Under the pieces are notes generated by a model. That model saw nothing but the letters and a program-made list of their open reading frames with translations. It was not told where the DNA came from and did no database searches. Below are positions 16,389 to 25,488 of a stretch of 64,000 bases of DNA, one piece after another; position 1 is the first letter of the stretch, and each line of letters begins with the position of its first letter. The DNA is from JBAZAX01 sp964568625 (GTDB lineage: Bacteria; Babelota; Babeliae; Babelales; RVW-14). Location of the stretch: contig CAZMQG010000004.1 in the NCBI GenBank assembly GCA_964568625.1, positions 1-64,000 on the forward strand, read 5' to 3'. The position numbers and the translations under genes are program-made.

Positions 16389-18923
16389 ATGACTAACGAT
16401 CCCAAAGATGAAAAAAATTTAGAGAGAACGAGTAAACTCTCGATTGAAAGAGAATTAAAAACATCATTTCTCGATTATGCAATGTCGGTCATTGTCAGTA
16501 GGGCACTTCCCGATGTTCGCGATGGGTTAAAGCCTGTGCACCGCCGAATTCTATTTGCTATGCATAAGCTAGGTTATTATCATGACAAATCTTATAGAAA
16601 ATCAGCTACCGTAGTCGGTGAAGTGATTGGTCACTACCATCCACATGGTGACTCTGCAATTTATCAGTCCATGGTTGGGCTTGTGCAGACATTTTCCAAG
16701 CGTTATCCACTACTTGACGGACAGGGAAACTGGGGTTCGATAGATGGTGATGCTGCAGCTGCAATGCGATATACCGAAGTAAGAATGGCAAAAATTGCAA
16801 AAGAGCTTTTGGCTGATATTGAAAAGGATACCGTTAGCTTTACTCCAAATTTTGACGAAACAATATTTGAACCAATAGTTTTGCCTAGCAAGATTCCTAA
16901 TTTACTTGTAAACGGTTCAAATGGAATTGCCGTTGGTATGGCAACATCTATTCCTCCTCACAATCTTGGGGAAGTTATTAATGCATGTATAGAAATTTTA
17001 AAAAATCCAAATCTTTCTGAAGAGCGATTATTTGAAATTATCCCAGGGCCGGATCTTCCAACCGGCGGGGTTATTTGTGGTAGAGCCGGAATTGTAAAAG
17101 GATATCGTACAGGGCATGGTCAGTTTATTATGCGCGGTGTGATTGATGTTGAAGAGGATAAAAAGAGTGCGGCACTTATCATTAAAGAGATTCCTTATCA
17201 AGTAAATAAATCTGACCTGATTACAAAAATTGCTGATTTGGTTAAGAATAAAGTTATTGAGGGTATTTCAAATATTCGTGATGAGTCGGCAAGAGATGGA
17301 ATTCGTCTTGTTATAGAACTTAAACGCGGTGAAATTCCTCAGGTTGTTATTAATCAGCTTTATACTCATACATCGTTGCAGACATCCATGTCAATCATTA
17401 TGCTTTCGATATATGACAATAAACCGATGTTCTTAACCCTGCGTGAAATGCTTGATTACTTTATTTTGCATCGTAAAGAGGTTATTACAAAACGATGCGA
17501 ATTTGATCTTGATAAGAATAAATCTCGAGCACATGTTCTTGATGGTTTGATTATTGCGTTGGATAATATTGATGCAGTGATTGTATTAATTAAGTCTGCG
17601 CAAACGGCTGAAGAGGCAACGGAGTTGCTTACTAAGAAATTTAGTTTGTCAGAAAAACAGTGTAAAGCAATTCTTGATATGCGTTTACAGCGTTTGACTG
17701 GGCTTGAACGTGGTAAGATCAATGAAGAGTTAGCTGAAATTAAAAAAATTATTACAAGACTTGAAGAGATCTTGGGAAGTGAAAGTGAGCTTGTCAAAGA
17801 GATTATCAAGGAACTTGAGCAAATTAAGACCTCATATGCAGATCCTCGTAAAACCAAAATTGAGGGAGCAGTTGATATTTTAAGTGAAGCGGATCTTATC
17901 CCTGATGATGATGTTGTCGTTACTCTCACTCGTCGCGGATATATCAAACGAGTGCCTTTGGAAACATACACACTTCAACATCGTGGTGGTAAAGGCAAGC
18001 AGGGTATTGCAGATCTTGAAGAGTTGGATGATGTTATTCAGGATGCATTTGTTACAAGAAATCACGATGAGCTGTTATTCTTCACAAATTTGGGCAGAAT
18101 TTTCAGTATGGATGTTTTCCAGGTTCCAGAGGGAAGCAGGATTGCAAAAGGTCGAGCAATAGTCAATTTATTGCAAATGCCTGAAGAAGAAAAAGTTGTC
18201 AAATTGCTTTGTACCAGAGAGCTTGAGAATAGATTTCTTGTTATGGTAACAAGACGTGGAGTAATTAAGAAAACGGATGCTATGGAGTTTGCAAAAATTC
18301 GAAAAACAGGAATTAGAGCCATCTCTCTTGACGAGGGTGATGAACTTGCATTCTGTGGATTAAGTTCCGGTTCAGATTCGATTATACTTGCAACAAGTAT
18401 GGGCCAAGGCATAAGGTTTGATGAAAAAGAAGTTAGAGCTATGGGGCGCCAGGCTGCAGGTGTACGTGGAATTAAGTTGCGTACTAAAGATACAGTAGTT
18501 GGCATGGAGATCATCTCAGATGGCGGAGATATTTTATTTGCATCGGCAAAAGGTTTTGGAAAACGCGTTAAAGTTGCTGATTTCAGAGTTGCTCACCGTG
18601 GTGGACTGGGCGTAAGAACTATTCCAACTACTTCTAGAAATGGTGCTGTGATTGGTCTTGTTCAAGTTACTGACAACTCAGAAGTGTTGTTAATTGACAC
18701 AAATGGCAAAATCATTCGTTTGTCTCCACAAGAGGTACGTACCATGGGACGTCAAGCTGCCGGTGTACGTTTAGTCAGACTGGATGAAACCCAGACATTG
18801 TTGGCTGTTAAGGCTTTTGAAAAGGTTGAAGATTTGGGTGATACTTCCAGTGAGAATGCTTCTAGTAGCACTAGTATAGAACCTGAAAAATCTGAAGACA
18901 GTTCAGATGAAGCTAAAGAGTAA
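16389..18923 (+). CDS. gyrA: DNA gyrase subunit A
   Basis: 844 residues, normal length. It is the breakage-reunion subunit of gyrase, which introduces negative supercoils with GyrB. The N-terminal SIERELKTSFLDYAMSVIVSRALPDVRDGLKP region is classic, and the catalytic tyrosine is in AAMRYTEVRM. The C-terminal pinwheel has six repeated blades, and the gyrase-specific GyrA box reads QHRGGKG instead of QRRGGKG. In the quinolone region the residues are HPHGDSAIYQ: the drug-contacting Ser (S89) is kept, but the equivalent of E. coli Asp87 is Gln (Q93). The tail is Ser/Glu-rich. The ATG at 16389 follows GGGAAGGGCGG. dprA follows 13 bases downstream, so gyrA-dprA-maf form an operon ending at the terminator near 20840. 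Confidence 0.98.
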   Translation: MTNDPKDEKNLERTSKLSIERELKTSFLDYAMSVIVSRALPDVRDGLKPVHRRILFAMHKLGYYHDKSYRKSATVVGEVIGHYHPHGDSAIYQSMVGLVQTFSKRYPLLDGQGNWGSIDGDAAAAMRYTEVRMAKIAKELLADIEKDTVSFTPNFDETIFEPIVLPSKIPNLLVNGSNGIAVGMATSIPPHNLGEVINACIEILKNPNLSEERLFEIIPGPDLPTGGVICGRAGIVKGYRTGHGQFIMRGVIDVEEDKKSAALIIKEIPYQVNKSDLITKIADLVKNKVIEGISNIRDESARDGIRLVIELKRGEIPQVVINQLYTHTSLQTSMSIIMLSIYDNKPMFLTLREMLDYFILHRKEVITKRCEFDLDKNKSRAHVLDGLIIALDNIDAVIVLIKSAQTAEEATELLTKKFSLSEKQCKAILDMRLQRLTGLERGKINEELAEIKKIITRLEEILGSESELVKEIIKELEQIKTSYADPRKTKIEGAVDILSEADLIPDDDVVVTLTRRGYIKRVPLETYTLQHRGGKGKQGIADLEELDDVIQDAFVTRNHDELLFFTNLGRIFSMDVFQVPEGSRIAKGRAIVNLLQMPEEEKVVKLLCTRELENRFLVMVTRRGVIKKTDAMEFAKIRKTGIRAISLDEGDELAFCGLSSGSDSIILATSMGQGIRFDEKEVRAMGRQAAGVRGIKLRTKDTVVGMEIISDGGDILFASAKGFGKRVKVADFRVAHRGGLGVRTIPTTSRNGAVIGLVQVTDNSEVLLIDTNGKIIRLSPQEVRTMGRQAAGVRLVRLDETQTLLAVKAFEKVEDLGDTSSENASSSTSIEPEKSEDSSDEAKE

Positions 18924-18936
18924 TTTAAGGTAGTGG

Positions 18937-20121
18937 ATGCTTAATAAAAATACAGAGATATTGCTTCATCTATCACTTGCTGAAAAAATTGGTCCGGCAA
19001 CAGTTTTTAAAATATTACACAAATTGTTTCTGGACCAAAATCCAGAATTGCTGAATCCGGATTGGTCTGATATTGCCAAAAATGGTATCAATTTAGATTT
19101 GAGAGTAATTTACGATTACTCGATATTCGACTTTGTTAATAAATTTGGTTTATCACAAACCTGTGCACAACAAATTTATAATTGTGTTTCTGATTCGCAA
19201 ATTTTGGACCAAGAGTTGATATTAGCAGAAAAAAATGACATTAAGATTGTTGATATTTTAAGTTCGGAATATCCGGAAATTTTACGTCAAATTCACTTTC
19301 CTCCAATTGTACTTTATGTTTCGGGAGCCATGTTCGATCGGAAAGCCAGACATTTTGGCGTGGTTGGTGCTCGAATGGCCAATGAATATGCCTTAAATGC
19401 TATTCAAAACATTCTTCCTACGCTTATCTCAAATGGATGGGTGATTGTTAGCGGTGGAGCAAGTGGTGCTGACACAATGGCTCACAAAACAACATTAAAT
19501 TCCGGAGGGAAAACGGTTGTTGTTTTGGGTTCCGGGCTTTTATGTCCTTATCCTGAAGCTAATATTGATCTGTTTAAAACAGTTGTGAATAGTGGCGGAA
19601 CGGTTGTTTCTCCGTTTCCTCTCAATCGTCAACCTGATAGGGCAACATTTCCTGCGAGAAACCGTATAATATCTGGGTTAAGTTCCGGATGCTTAGTGGT
19701 TCAAGCTGCCATAAAAAGCGGGGCATTAATTACTGCACGCTGTGCGTTGGAGCAGGGGCGGCTTGTTTTTGCCATTCCCGGCAGAATTGATGATAATCTA
19801 AGTGCAGGATGTAATGATTTGCTTAAGCAGGGAGCAAAACTTGTTTGTCATGCCAACGATATCTTAGAAGAGTTTGGAGAGTGTTTACCGCATGGACTTT
19901 TCAAACCTTCCGTGAGTGTTACTCAACAGATGGAAATTGGAAAAAACAGTTGTGATCATTGTGAAGATATTGTTCTGTGTAGTCTGGATAAATCGGCTAC
20001 ATTTGATGAACTATTAATCAAAACTGGGCTTGAATTTTCTGAGTTGCAGGACAAGCTTTTTACATTTCAACTTGAAGGTAAAGTTAAGCAAAATTTTACA
20101 GGTGCATGGGAAAAAGTATGA
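18937..20121 (+). CDS. dprA: DNA processing protein DprA
   Basis: 394 residues. DprA loads RecA on incoming single-stranded DNA during natural transformation. The N-terminal SAM-like helical part (LSLAEKIGPATVFKIL) is followed by the Rossmann-like DNA-processing domain. Its blocks are FGVVGARMANEYALN, WVIVSGGASGADTMAHKTTL, VVLGSGLLCPYPEAN, FPLNRQPDRATFPARNRIISG and AIKSGALITARCALEQGR with the AIPGRIDD loop. A C-terminal winged-helix region (SLDKSATFDELLIKTGL) completes the family layout. The gene overlaps maf by an ATGA. With the pseudopilin genes at 52754-54251 it suggests that DNA uptake could be functional here. Confidence 0.96.
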   Translation: MLNKNTEILLHLSLAEKIGPATVFKILHKLFLDQNPELLNPDWSDIAKNGINLDLRVIYDYSIFDFVNKFGLSQTCAQQIYNCVSDSQILDQELILAEKNDIKIVDILSSEYPEILRQIHFPPIVLYVSGAMFDRKARHFGVVGARMANEYALNAIQNILPTLISNGWVIVSGGASGADTMAHKTTLNSGGKTVVVLGSGLLCPYPEANIDLFKTVVNSGGTVVSPFPLNRQPDRATFPARNRIISGLSSGCLVVQAAIKSGALITARCALEQGRLVFAIPGRIDDNLSAGCNDLLKQGAKLVCHANDILEEFGECLPHGLFKPSVSVTQQMEIGKNSCDHCEDIVLCSLDKSATFDELLIKTGLEFSELQDKLFTFQLEGKVKQNFTGAWEKV

Positions 20122-20804
20122 AAGACATTTCATGTCAAGACATTTCATGTCGAGACATTTTATATCTTGGATCACAGTCTGAACCAAGACAGAATTTATT
20201 AAAGTTAGCAGACATTAACTTTAAAGTTTTGACGCATAAAAGTTCGGAATGTGTGATTGAACCCTCTGATAATTTTGAAAAATATGTTATTGCAATTGCT
20301 TGTGATAAAATGCAGCATTTACAGCTGCCGGAAGTAAACTCACCTGAAGTAAATTCAGGTGAAAAAAATAAAATTTTTGTTTTAACTGCAGATACTTTAA
20401 TAAAAACCGCTAGCATAAATCCAATGATAGGGGCTCAAATTCTTGGTAAGCCAAAAAATCTTGAAAATGCAAAAGAGATGCTCAGAGCCATTCGCAACCA
20501 GCCGGTAGATGTTTTAACAGGTTGCTGTTTACAGCTTATGAAAAGTTCTGGTCAGCATTGGGAAATTGAAAAGAGACAGTGTTGGGCAACAGGTGCGCAG
20601 GTTGAATTTTCAATTGATGAAGAAAGTTTGGATTTATATTTTGAAAAAGAGCCTTGGGCATTGCATGCGTGTGGAGCTGGAGTTATTGAGGGGATAGGCC
20701 AAGCTTTTTTGAAAAGTATTAACGGATCGTATACGGCAGTGCTTGGATTACCATTATTTGAATTAAGACAAAAGCTTAAAGAATTTGATTTTAAATTTTT
20801 CTAA
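20118..20804 (+). CDS. maf: Maf-family nucleoside triphosphate pyrophosphatase
   Basis: 228 residues from the ATG at 20118 that overlaps the dprA stop codon (an ATG at 20106 is the alternative). Maf enzymes hydrolyse non-canonical nucleotides such as dTTP/UTP or modified NTPs. The visible blocks are ILYLGSQSEPRQNLL ('LaSaSprRrelL'), VLTADTLI with the catalytic Asp, ILGKPKNLENAKEMLR, VDVLTGCCL, the EPWALHACGAG segment and the INGSYTAVLGLPL end. The protein is longer than usual because of two in-frame tandem duplications of 15 bases. One is at the extreme N-terminus (GACATTTCATGTC repeated nearly three times, giving KDISCQDISCRDI). The other is near residue 75 (EVNSPEVNSG). Core residues are intact, so it is probably active. 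Confidence 0.93.
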   Translation: MKDISCQDISCRDILYLGSQSEPRQNLLKLADINFKVLTHKSSECVIEPSDNFEKYVIAIACDKMQHLQLPEVNSPEVNSGEKNKIFVLTADTLIKTASINPMIGAQILGKPKNLENAKEMLRAIRNQPVDVLTGCCLQLMKSSGQHWEIEKRQCWATGAQVEFSIDEESLDLYFEKEPWALHACGAGVIEGIGQAFLKSINGSYTAVLGLPLFELRQKLKEFDFKFF

Positions 20805-20817
20805 ATAATTTTAGCAA

Positions 20818-20858
20818 TAAAAAAAGAGATGAGCATTTGACGCTCACCTCTTTTTTTA
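20818..20858. terminator. Bidirectional terminator between maf and a leftward gene
   Basis: A-run, GAGATGAGC, seven-base loop, GCTCACCTC, T-run. One A-C mismatch lies in the 9-bp stem. With a T-run on each strand it can end the gyrA-dprA-maf operon and the convergent gene at 20881. Confidence 0.88.
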
Positions 20859-20880
20859 TTGCTTTATTACTATGTTAATA

Positions 20881-21396
20881 CTATTCTTCTACCTCTACCT
20901 GCGTTTCCATAGTATGTATTTTTTCTAGTCTTCTAGGGTTAGGTTCTCCTTGTTTTTTACCTTCAAATTCAGGTAAACCTTCAGCTATACATTTAAGCAT
21001 TATCTGGAATCGTAAGAATTTATTTTCTAATTTGTTAATGCATACACGTTCTCTGTCAGTTTTTGCAGATTTACGGAGTGAGTCAAAAGTTTTACTTGAT
21101 AACTTTAAGTCACTTATCTTCTTATTGATAATGTTTGCAAACTCTTTGGCATCAATTTTAAGATTTTGACGCATTGTTTCCCATTTAAACTTTTTTAATT
21201 CAAAGATTTTTTTGCGCACATCCATGATTTCCTTGTTTTTTTCATTCAAACGTAGGCCCATTCGGCCTAAAAAGCCTGGATAAGGGCTTGTTTTACTATC
21301 TGATGGACTATCAGCTCTTTGATTTGTTGGAGGATTTTTGGCATAACAGACACTTCCAATCATTACTATGGCTACTGCCACAAGAAACTTGTTCAT
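20881..21396 (-). CDS. Small exported helical protein, unknown function
   Basis: 171 residues from the ATG at 21396, chosen because AAGGAG lies seven bases upstream and a clean signal peptide follows directly (residues 1-19, cleavage after CYA). Longer in-frame starts would bury the signal. The mature part begins with a Pro/Ser/Asn-rich stretch and then a charged, helical middle rich in Lys, Arg, Asn and Leu. Two cysteines are separated by about 30 residues and the C-terminus is acidic. No family is recognised. It is a single-gene unit ending at the shared terminator at 20818-20858. The likely location is the periplasm or outside the cell. Confidence 0.75.
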   Translation of the reverse strand: MNKFLVAVAIVMIGSVCYAKNPPTNQRADSPSDSKTSPYPGFLGRMGLRLNEKNKEIMDVRKKIFELKKFKWETMRQNLKIDAKEFANIINKKISDLKLSSKTFDSLRKSAKTDRERVCINKLENKFLRFQIMLKCIAEGLPEFEGKKQGEPNPRRLEKIHTMETQVEVEE

Positions 21397-21564
21397 TAAT
21401 ATCTCCTTTTTTAAAACCGACATAATGTGGAACATCCTGGTTTTAATATAGCAAAGTGCCTGTGTGAAAATCAAAAACTGAGTGAAATTTTTTCGGGGAT
21501 AAAACTGAAAACTCTAAAAAACATACTTTTTTGCGGTTTTATCCTAATAAAATGGAGTATTTCT

Positions 21565-22002
21565 TCAATTTAATAAATCGTTTTTATTAGGTTTCCAGTT
21601 CTTAAGAATCTGGTGGAATAAGATATTTTTTGACTCTTCAGTATCGCTATTGGCAGTTGAGGAGTGTTTGGCACCTGAGAAAATAGGTTTTATGTTGATA
21701 TTTTTCATATCTATTTTATTTAAAACAGGGAAAATATCGTCTTTTGAATTTTTATCTATTTTTATTTTACTTAAATTTTGGACAAGACCGTCTTCCATGA
21801 ACAATAAAAAACTGATCACTGTTGTATAAAACTGTTCATTGACTTCAATGTTATCTATACCAGAGATTTTTTCAAACTCCTCTGCAAGTCCGTTTTTTAG
21901 TGCATGCTTTATCAGGTTGTTTAACATTGGCCTTTCATTTTGCATTAACCAATTGATCAAAACAAGCAGCTCAAATGATAAAACGATGTCGCTACCTTCC
22001 AT
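21565..22002 (-). CDS. Hypothetical protein, 145 residues
   Basis: Starts at the ATG at 22002, preceded by GGAAGGGA. No signal peptide is evident, although residues 7-20 (VLSFELLVLINWLM) are hydrophobic. The protein is mostly helical, with Asp/Asn/Lys-rich linkers and a serine-containing segment (HSSTANSDTEESKN) before a short terminal helix. No motif or family is recognised. It stands alone between two leftward genes. The composition resembles the neighbouring genes and the ribosome-binding site is good, so I think it is expressed; the function is unknown. Confidence 0.6.
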   Translation of the reverse strand: MEGSDIVLSFELLVLINWLMQNERPMLNNLIKHALKNGLAEEFEKISGIDNIEVNEQFYTTVISFLLFMEDGLVQNLSKIKIDKNSKDDIFPVLNKIDMKNINIKPIFSGAKHSSTANSDTEESKNILFHQILKNWKPNKNDLLN

Positions 22003-22183
22003 GGTGGTCCCTTCCGGCGGTTACAGGTCAAATTCTGTTATTGATACATTATATATTTAGTTTGATAAATAATCAAAACATGGAGATTATATTAAAGAGT
22101 TATATGCGCAATTAAGCCAAATGGCATTTTAAAAGTGTTTAATTAAAAATAGGCAGCTCCGAGTTAATTAATTTTGAAAATTC

Positions 22184-23560
22184 CTAATCTTTCTTATTAA
22201 GAGTTTCATTAAGAAAACCGAGAACCTCTTGCCATGCTTGCTTATCTGCACGAGCGTTGCCCTCAGAGGTTCCTCCTACTGTCATCCAAGATTTTGCCAC
22301 CTGGTGATAATAGGGGCGACCAGGTGTTGGCCCGTATGGATTTTGCACTCCGTGTCCAGCATTTGGGAATTGGAAATGTTTTCTCAAAATGGTAGATTTT
22401 TTCTTATCTAACCGTTCCATAACAAGATTACTGAACAAAGTTGATGGCCACATTTTATCATCTTGCCCAGAAATAAGTAGTATTGGGCACACGATTTTTT
22501 CCACTGGAATTGTTGCAGCTTCAATATCATTGCTAAATTTTTTCATTAAATATAAAAAATTAGAAGTGTTTTCTTCAGGATCGTCAAATGTTCCCTTGTG
22601 ATTAGGAATTAGACCTTGCTTGGTAGCTTCAAGCATTTCTTCATCAGAAGGTCTTTTTATAAATGGAATAGGCTGACCTTTGTCCGTCCAAGCGGGCTTA
22701 TCTCCATCTGACATTCCAGCCCAAACTATGCCGCTTGGTACATATGCAATGACCGCTTGCATCTCTTGAGGAAATGTTGCCGCCAAAAGAAGAACTAATT
22801 CACCGCCTCGAGAACGGCCGCAAATAGCTACATGGTTTTTATCTACCTGTGGTTGTTTTTTAAACCATTGCATTGCATTTTGAAAGTATTCAAGTGGAAT
22901 GTTTTCCAAGCTTTTTGGCAAGCCTTCTACTCGGAAAAATCCTAATGCAAGAACTGTATATCCATGCGATGCAAGAAGTTGAGAAATGTCTTCAGGTATT
23001 CTACCACCTGATCCCCCAACAACAATAACGCCTAGTCCATTTTTAATATTCTTTGGATAAAATAAAGTTCCAACGATACCTTCTTCACGAATTTCTCTTC
23101 TTTCTACATTGGGCGATACAGCCAGCCGATGTATTGTTTTTTGAGCTCTTAGTTTGCCTTTTGAGAAAATAGACAATAAAATTTCGTTGGTATTTAATTG
23201 CCCCGTACGCTGTAATATTTCTTTATCAGCAGGTGCTATCGACCAAATTAATCCCATAGGATCGATGCCATTGTATGATCCTGAAATGGGTGCTTGTTTG
23301 GCCACGTTTACCATGCCCTTGTCATCTGCTTGAAAAGTAGCACGTGAAGTCCAAGCATTGTTGTCTTTATCTTTGCATGAGGCTTCAATTGTAATTTGTG
23401 CATTTGCTGAAAGATTTGAGATGGAAATTTCAACAGGTTCATCAATTAACGGCTTTTCTGGTGTGATATAAATTTTAGGTGTGATTCTTCCATAAAGAAA
23501 AATAAAACCCAACACGATAAACATGCACGATAGTAAAGTTATGAATAGTTTTTTTGTCAT
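22184..23560 (-). CDS. Membrane-anchored alpha/beta hydrolase of the BAAT / acyl-CoA thioesterase family
   Basis: 458 residues from the ATG at 23560 (AAGGA upstream). An N-terminal uncleaved signal or anchor (residues ~5-25) is followed by an Ig-like domain (~30-165: EPVEISISNL, ITIEASCKDKDNNAW, GLIWSIAP). This matches the N-terminal domain of bile acid-CoA:amino acid N-acyltransferases and type I acyl-CoA thioesterases. The C-terminal alpha/beta hydrolase has GVIVVGGSGG as oxyanion strand, the nucleophile elbow CGRSRGGE (Ser250), Asp in LISGQDDKMWPS and His in FPNAGHG. Ser rather than Cys at the nucleophile favours thioester or ester hydrolysis. The membrane anchor puts the enzyme outside the cytoplasm, where acyl-CoA is not expected, so the substrate is probably another ester, possibly host lipid. 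This is unusual for a small-genome bacterium. Confidence 0.88.
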   Translation of the reverse strand: MTKKLFITLLSCMFIVLGFIFLYGRITPKIYITPEKPLIDEPVEISISNLSANAQITIEASCKDKDNNAWTSRATFQADDKGMVNVAKQAPISGSYNGIDPMGLIWSIAPADKEILQRTGQLNTNEILLSIFSKGKLRAQKTIHRLAVSPNVERREIREEGIVGTLFYPKNIKNGLGVIVVGGSGGRIPEDISQLLASHGYTVLALGFFRVEGLPKSLENIPLEYFQNAMQWFKKQPQVDKNHVAICGRSRGGELVLLLAATFPQEMQAVIAYVPSGIVWAGMSDGDKPAWTDKGQPIPFIKRPSDEEMLEATKQGLIPNHKGTFDDPEENTSNFLYLMKKFSNDIEAATIPVEKIVCPILLISGQDDKMWPSTLFSNLVMERLDKKKSTILRKHFQFPNAGHGVQNPYGPTPGRPYYHQVAKSWMTVGGTSEGNARADKQAWQEVLGFLNETLNKKD

Positions 23561-23833
23561 AAAAAGTCCTTTTTTGTATTTTAAAGTTCTACATATTTTC
23601 AATATTAATCGCAAACCTAACAGAATGCAAAACTTTAGGATATACGCCTTTAACCCTCATTTAGATGGTGGTTGGGGATGATGAATTACTCCATGCTTTT
23701 AATATTTTACTAGTCGCAATATTTTTTCCTTTTGGTTTAGTAATAACATCTGATATGATGCTATTAAATTTTATTAATTTTATTAAATTGGGTACTTTAT
23801 TTTGGGTTGGCACTTTAGTTAAAAGGGGTGACA

Positions 23834-23914
23834 ATGAAAAAAATTACGATAAAACAATTGGAAGCAATTGTTAGAGTTTTCAGGTCAATTTTTGTTGCAG
23901 ATATGGAGCATTAG
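23834..23914 (+). CDS. Very short open frame (26 codons), possible leader or remnant
   Basis: ATG preceded by AAAGGGGTGACA, a strong ribosome-binding site, encoding MKKITIKQLEAIVRVFRSIF and six more residues. The sequence is amphipathic and looks like the start of a longer protein cut short. It could be a leader peptide, a gene remnant or chance. Confidence 0.25.
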   Translation: MKKITIKQLEAIVRVFRSIFVADMEH

Positions 23915-23977
23915 TATAAGTTGTTTAATAACGTTATTTCAGGGTAAAATGCAGGCTTAATTGAAAGAGTAATTAAC

Positions 23978-23986
23978 TGCTATAAT
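23978..23986 (+). promoter_or_regulatory. Extended -10 promoter element before the 24019 gene
   Basis: TGCTATAAT fits the extended -10 (TGnTATAAT). A TTGAAA lies 14 bases before the hexamer, closer than the ideal 17. It is located 33 bases before the start codon at 24019. Confidence 0.45.
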
Positions 23987-24018
23987 AATTGATTTACTAA
24001 TGTTGATTAGGAGTGGTA

Positions 24019-25293
24019 ATGATTTTACATGGCCCCGAAATGTCTGATAAGGTAGTTTTCAAGCGTTGGGTCGATAAAAAAGATCCATGTTTCCAGTATG
24101 TTTTTGATGATATAAATATTGCTGATTTTCAAAAAAATCTCGAGAATGGATCGGGCAACAAATACATAACCGAGTTTAATAGACTTCTAAGAAAATCATC
24201 TAAAAAGCCATATTTGACCAAAAGTATTATTGATTTTTTTTGTCTTGATCCATTGCGTCCGGATAAATTTGAACTTACTGATAAAGTAAAAGAACGGCTA
24301 TCTAACGTTTACTCATATCTTGAGAGCGATATTAACCAATTTATCGAATATATAAAATTACATGAATTTTCAGATGAGTTGATAAACAAAGTTGAGTGTA
24401 AGACAAATTTTTTGACTGTGATTAATAAGTACAAGAATTTTGTGCAGCTGCTGTTTGCCAATTCTGACCCTTTTTTAACTCAAAACAATCTTTTTTGTGT
24501 TGCAAATAACTTATTTGAGTTTTGTTTTTATCCAAAAACGGCATTGAAGTTTGAACAACTTCTTAAATCTCCGGAAAATTATCCAATTGTTCGAATGTTT
24601 TATTCAATTATGTGGAATTATCTTGCCGGACAGGGCTGGAAGGACTGGAGTAGATCTACTCTTAGTAGCATTAGAGATTTGACTAAAAATGGAGAAACTG
24701 TTGTTTATATTGCGGGTGGAACTGATATTTACCAACTTTTAAAATACGGAATTTATAATATAACCGTTATTGACCCAGTACTTCCTTCACAGCCTGATTA
24801 TTATTCTGATATTTGGGATTGGCTTGTGGTTAATAAAACTGAAAATAATGGCATTGGAGATGTTGTTAATTATGATTTTGGCAATCGAAAACTTGTGATG
24901 AAAAGAACAACCTTTGATAAGTTAGGTTTTTTTAAAGCGGAACTTTCGTTCGGAAAAGTTATTGATATTATACAAAGTCGTACGGAGTGGACTGTTTTCG
25001 ATGATTTATACAACGAGTTAGGCAAAGTTGTTTTTGAACGTAGATTTTGTAGGCAGGATGATTTTGTAAAAAAAGATAATAGCCATTTGTTGATTTCTTT
25101 TAACGAACTTTATTATATTGCATCCAATAATTTAAATGATAGCTGGGGAATTGATATTTCAAAACTGGATGATAATTTCAAGATGTTTGTAAAGCAATTA
25201 CGCAATCCGGTTAATAAAGATGTTTTATGCAATATGCAAAAGGCAGATAACTCAGACTTTTCATTTATAAAATTAGGTTCGAATACAAGATAA
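24019..25293 (+). CDS. Unknown protein, paralog 1 of a tandem pair, Rossmann-like core
   Basis: 424 residues from the ATG at 24019 (AGGAG six bases upstream; a GTG at 24013 is less well placed). No signal peptide, unlike its neighbour. It shares its whole C-terminal two thirds with the product of 25489-26874. The shared landmarks are YSIMWNYLAGQGWKDWS, VVYIAGGTDIYQLLKYGIYN, VIDPVLPSQPDYYS, WDWLV, RRFC..DDF and LLISFNELYYI. The VVYIAGGTDIYQLL...VIDP pattern is what a class I methyltransferase motif I followed by an acidic beta-2 end looks like. A SAM- or nucleotide-binding Rossmann fold is therefore a reasonable inference. The N-terminal third is helical and divergent. No known family is recognised. 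Confidence 0.8.
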   Translation: MILHGPEMSDKVVFKRWVDKKDPCFQYVFDDINIADFQKNLENGSGNKYITEFNRLLRKSSKKPYLTKSIIDFFCLDPLRPDKFELTDKVKERLSNVYSYLESDINQFIEYIKLHEFSDELINKVECKTNFLTVINKYKNFVQLLFANSDPFLTQNNLFCVANNLFEFCFYPKTALKFEQLLKSPENYPIVRMFYSIMWNYLAGQGWKDWSRSTLSSIRDLTKNGETVVYIAGGTDIYQLLKYGIYNITVIDPVLPSQPDYYSDIWDWLVVNKTENNGIGDVVNYDFGNRKLVMKRTTFDKLGFFKAELSFGKVIDIIQSRTEWTVFDDLYNELGKVVFERRFCRQDDFVKKDNSHLLISFNELYYIASNNLNDSWGIDISKLDDNFKMFVKQLRNPVNKDVLCNMQKADNSDFSFIKLGSNTR

Positions 25294-25312
25294 TAGAGGC
25301 GTTTATTAATTG

Positions 25313-25440
25313 ATGGATCCTGAATTCCGCCTACGCCCTGTCGTGGCTACGGCGAGGCAGGCAAGTTTCAGACGTCGCTGAAGCTATCAGCCGTCGCCCC
25401 GGTGGCTATGGCCGACACGTGGCTGACATGCAGGATTACA
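25313..25440. repeat. GC-rich dispersed repeat between the two paralogs
   Basis: 128 bases of clearly higher GC than the flanks, starting ATGGATCCTGAATTCCGCC and ending TGACATGCAGGATTACA. Shares TCAGCCGTCGC and GTGGCTATGGCC with 7885-7933, and GTGGCTATGGC with 41046-41056. Contains an internal inverted TGTCG..CGACA-like structure. It lies directly upstream of the ribosome-binding site of the second paralog. Confidence 0.7.
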
Positions 25441-25488
25441 AAAACTGGATCGGGTAGTATTTTCTTGCTTTGGAAAAGGGAGTTGGTA

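Larger units (their letters stand above)
23561..24018. other. Gene-poor stretch of 458 bases
   Basis: Lies between the divergent hydrolase gene and the first paralog at 24019. It must contain both promoters. Near 24019 an extended -10 (TGCTATAAT, 23978-23986) is visible. A 26-codon frame at 23834-23914 has a good ribosome-binding site. A 69-codon frame at 23665-23874 shows no coding signal. Confidence 0.5.

Noticed and set aside
23665..23874. 69-codon rightward frame
   Set aside because: No coding signal; a shorter frame with a better start overlaps it in another phase.
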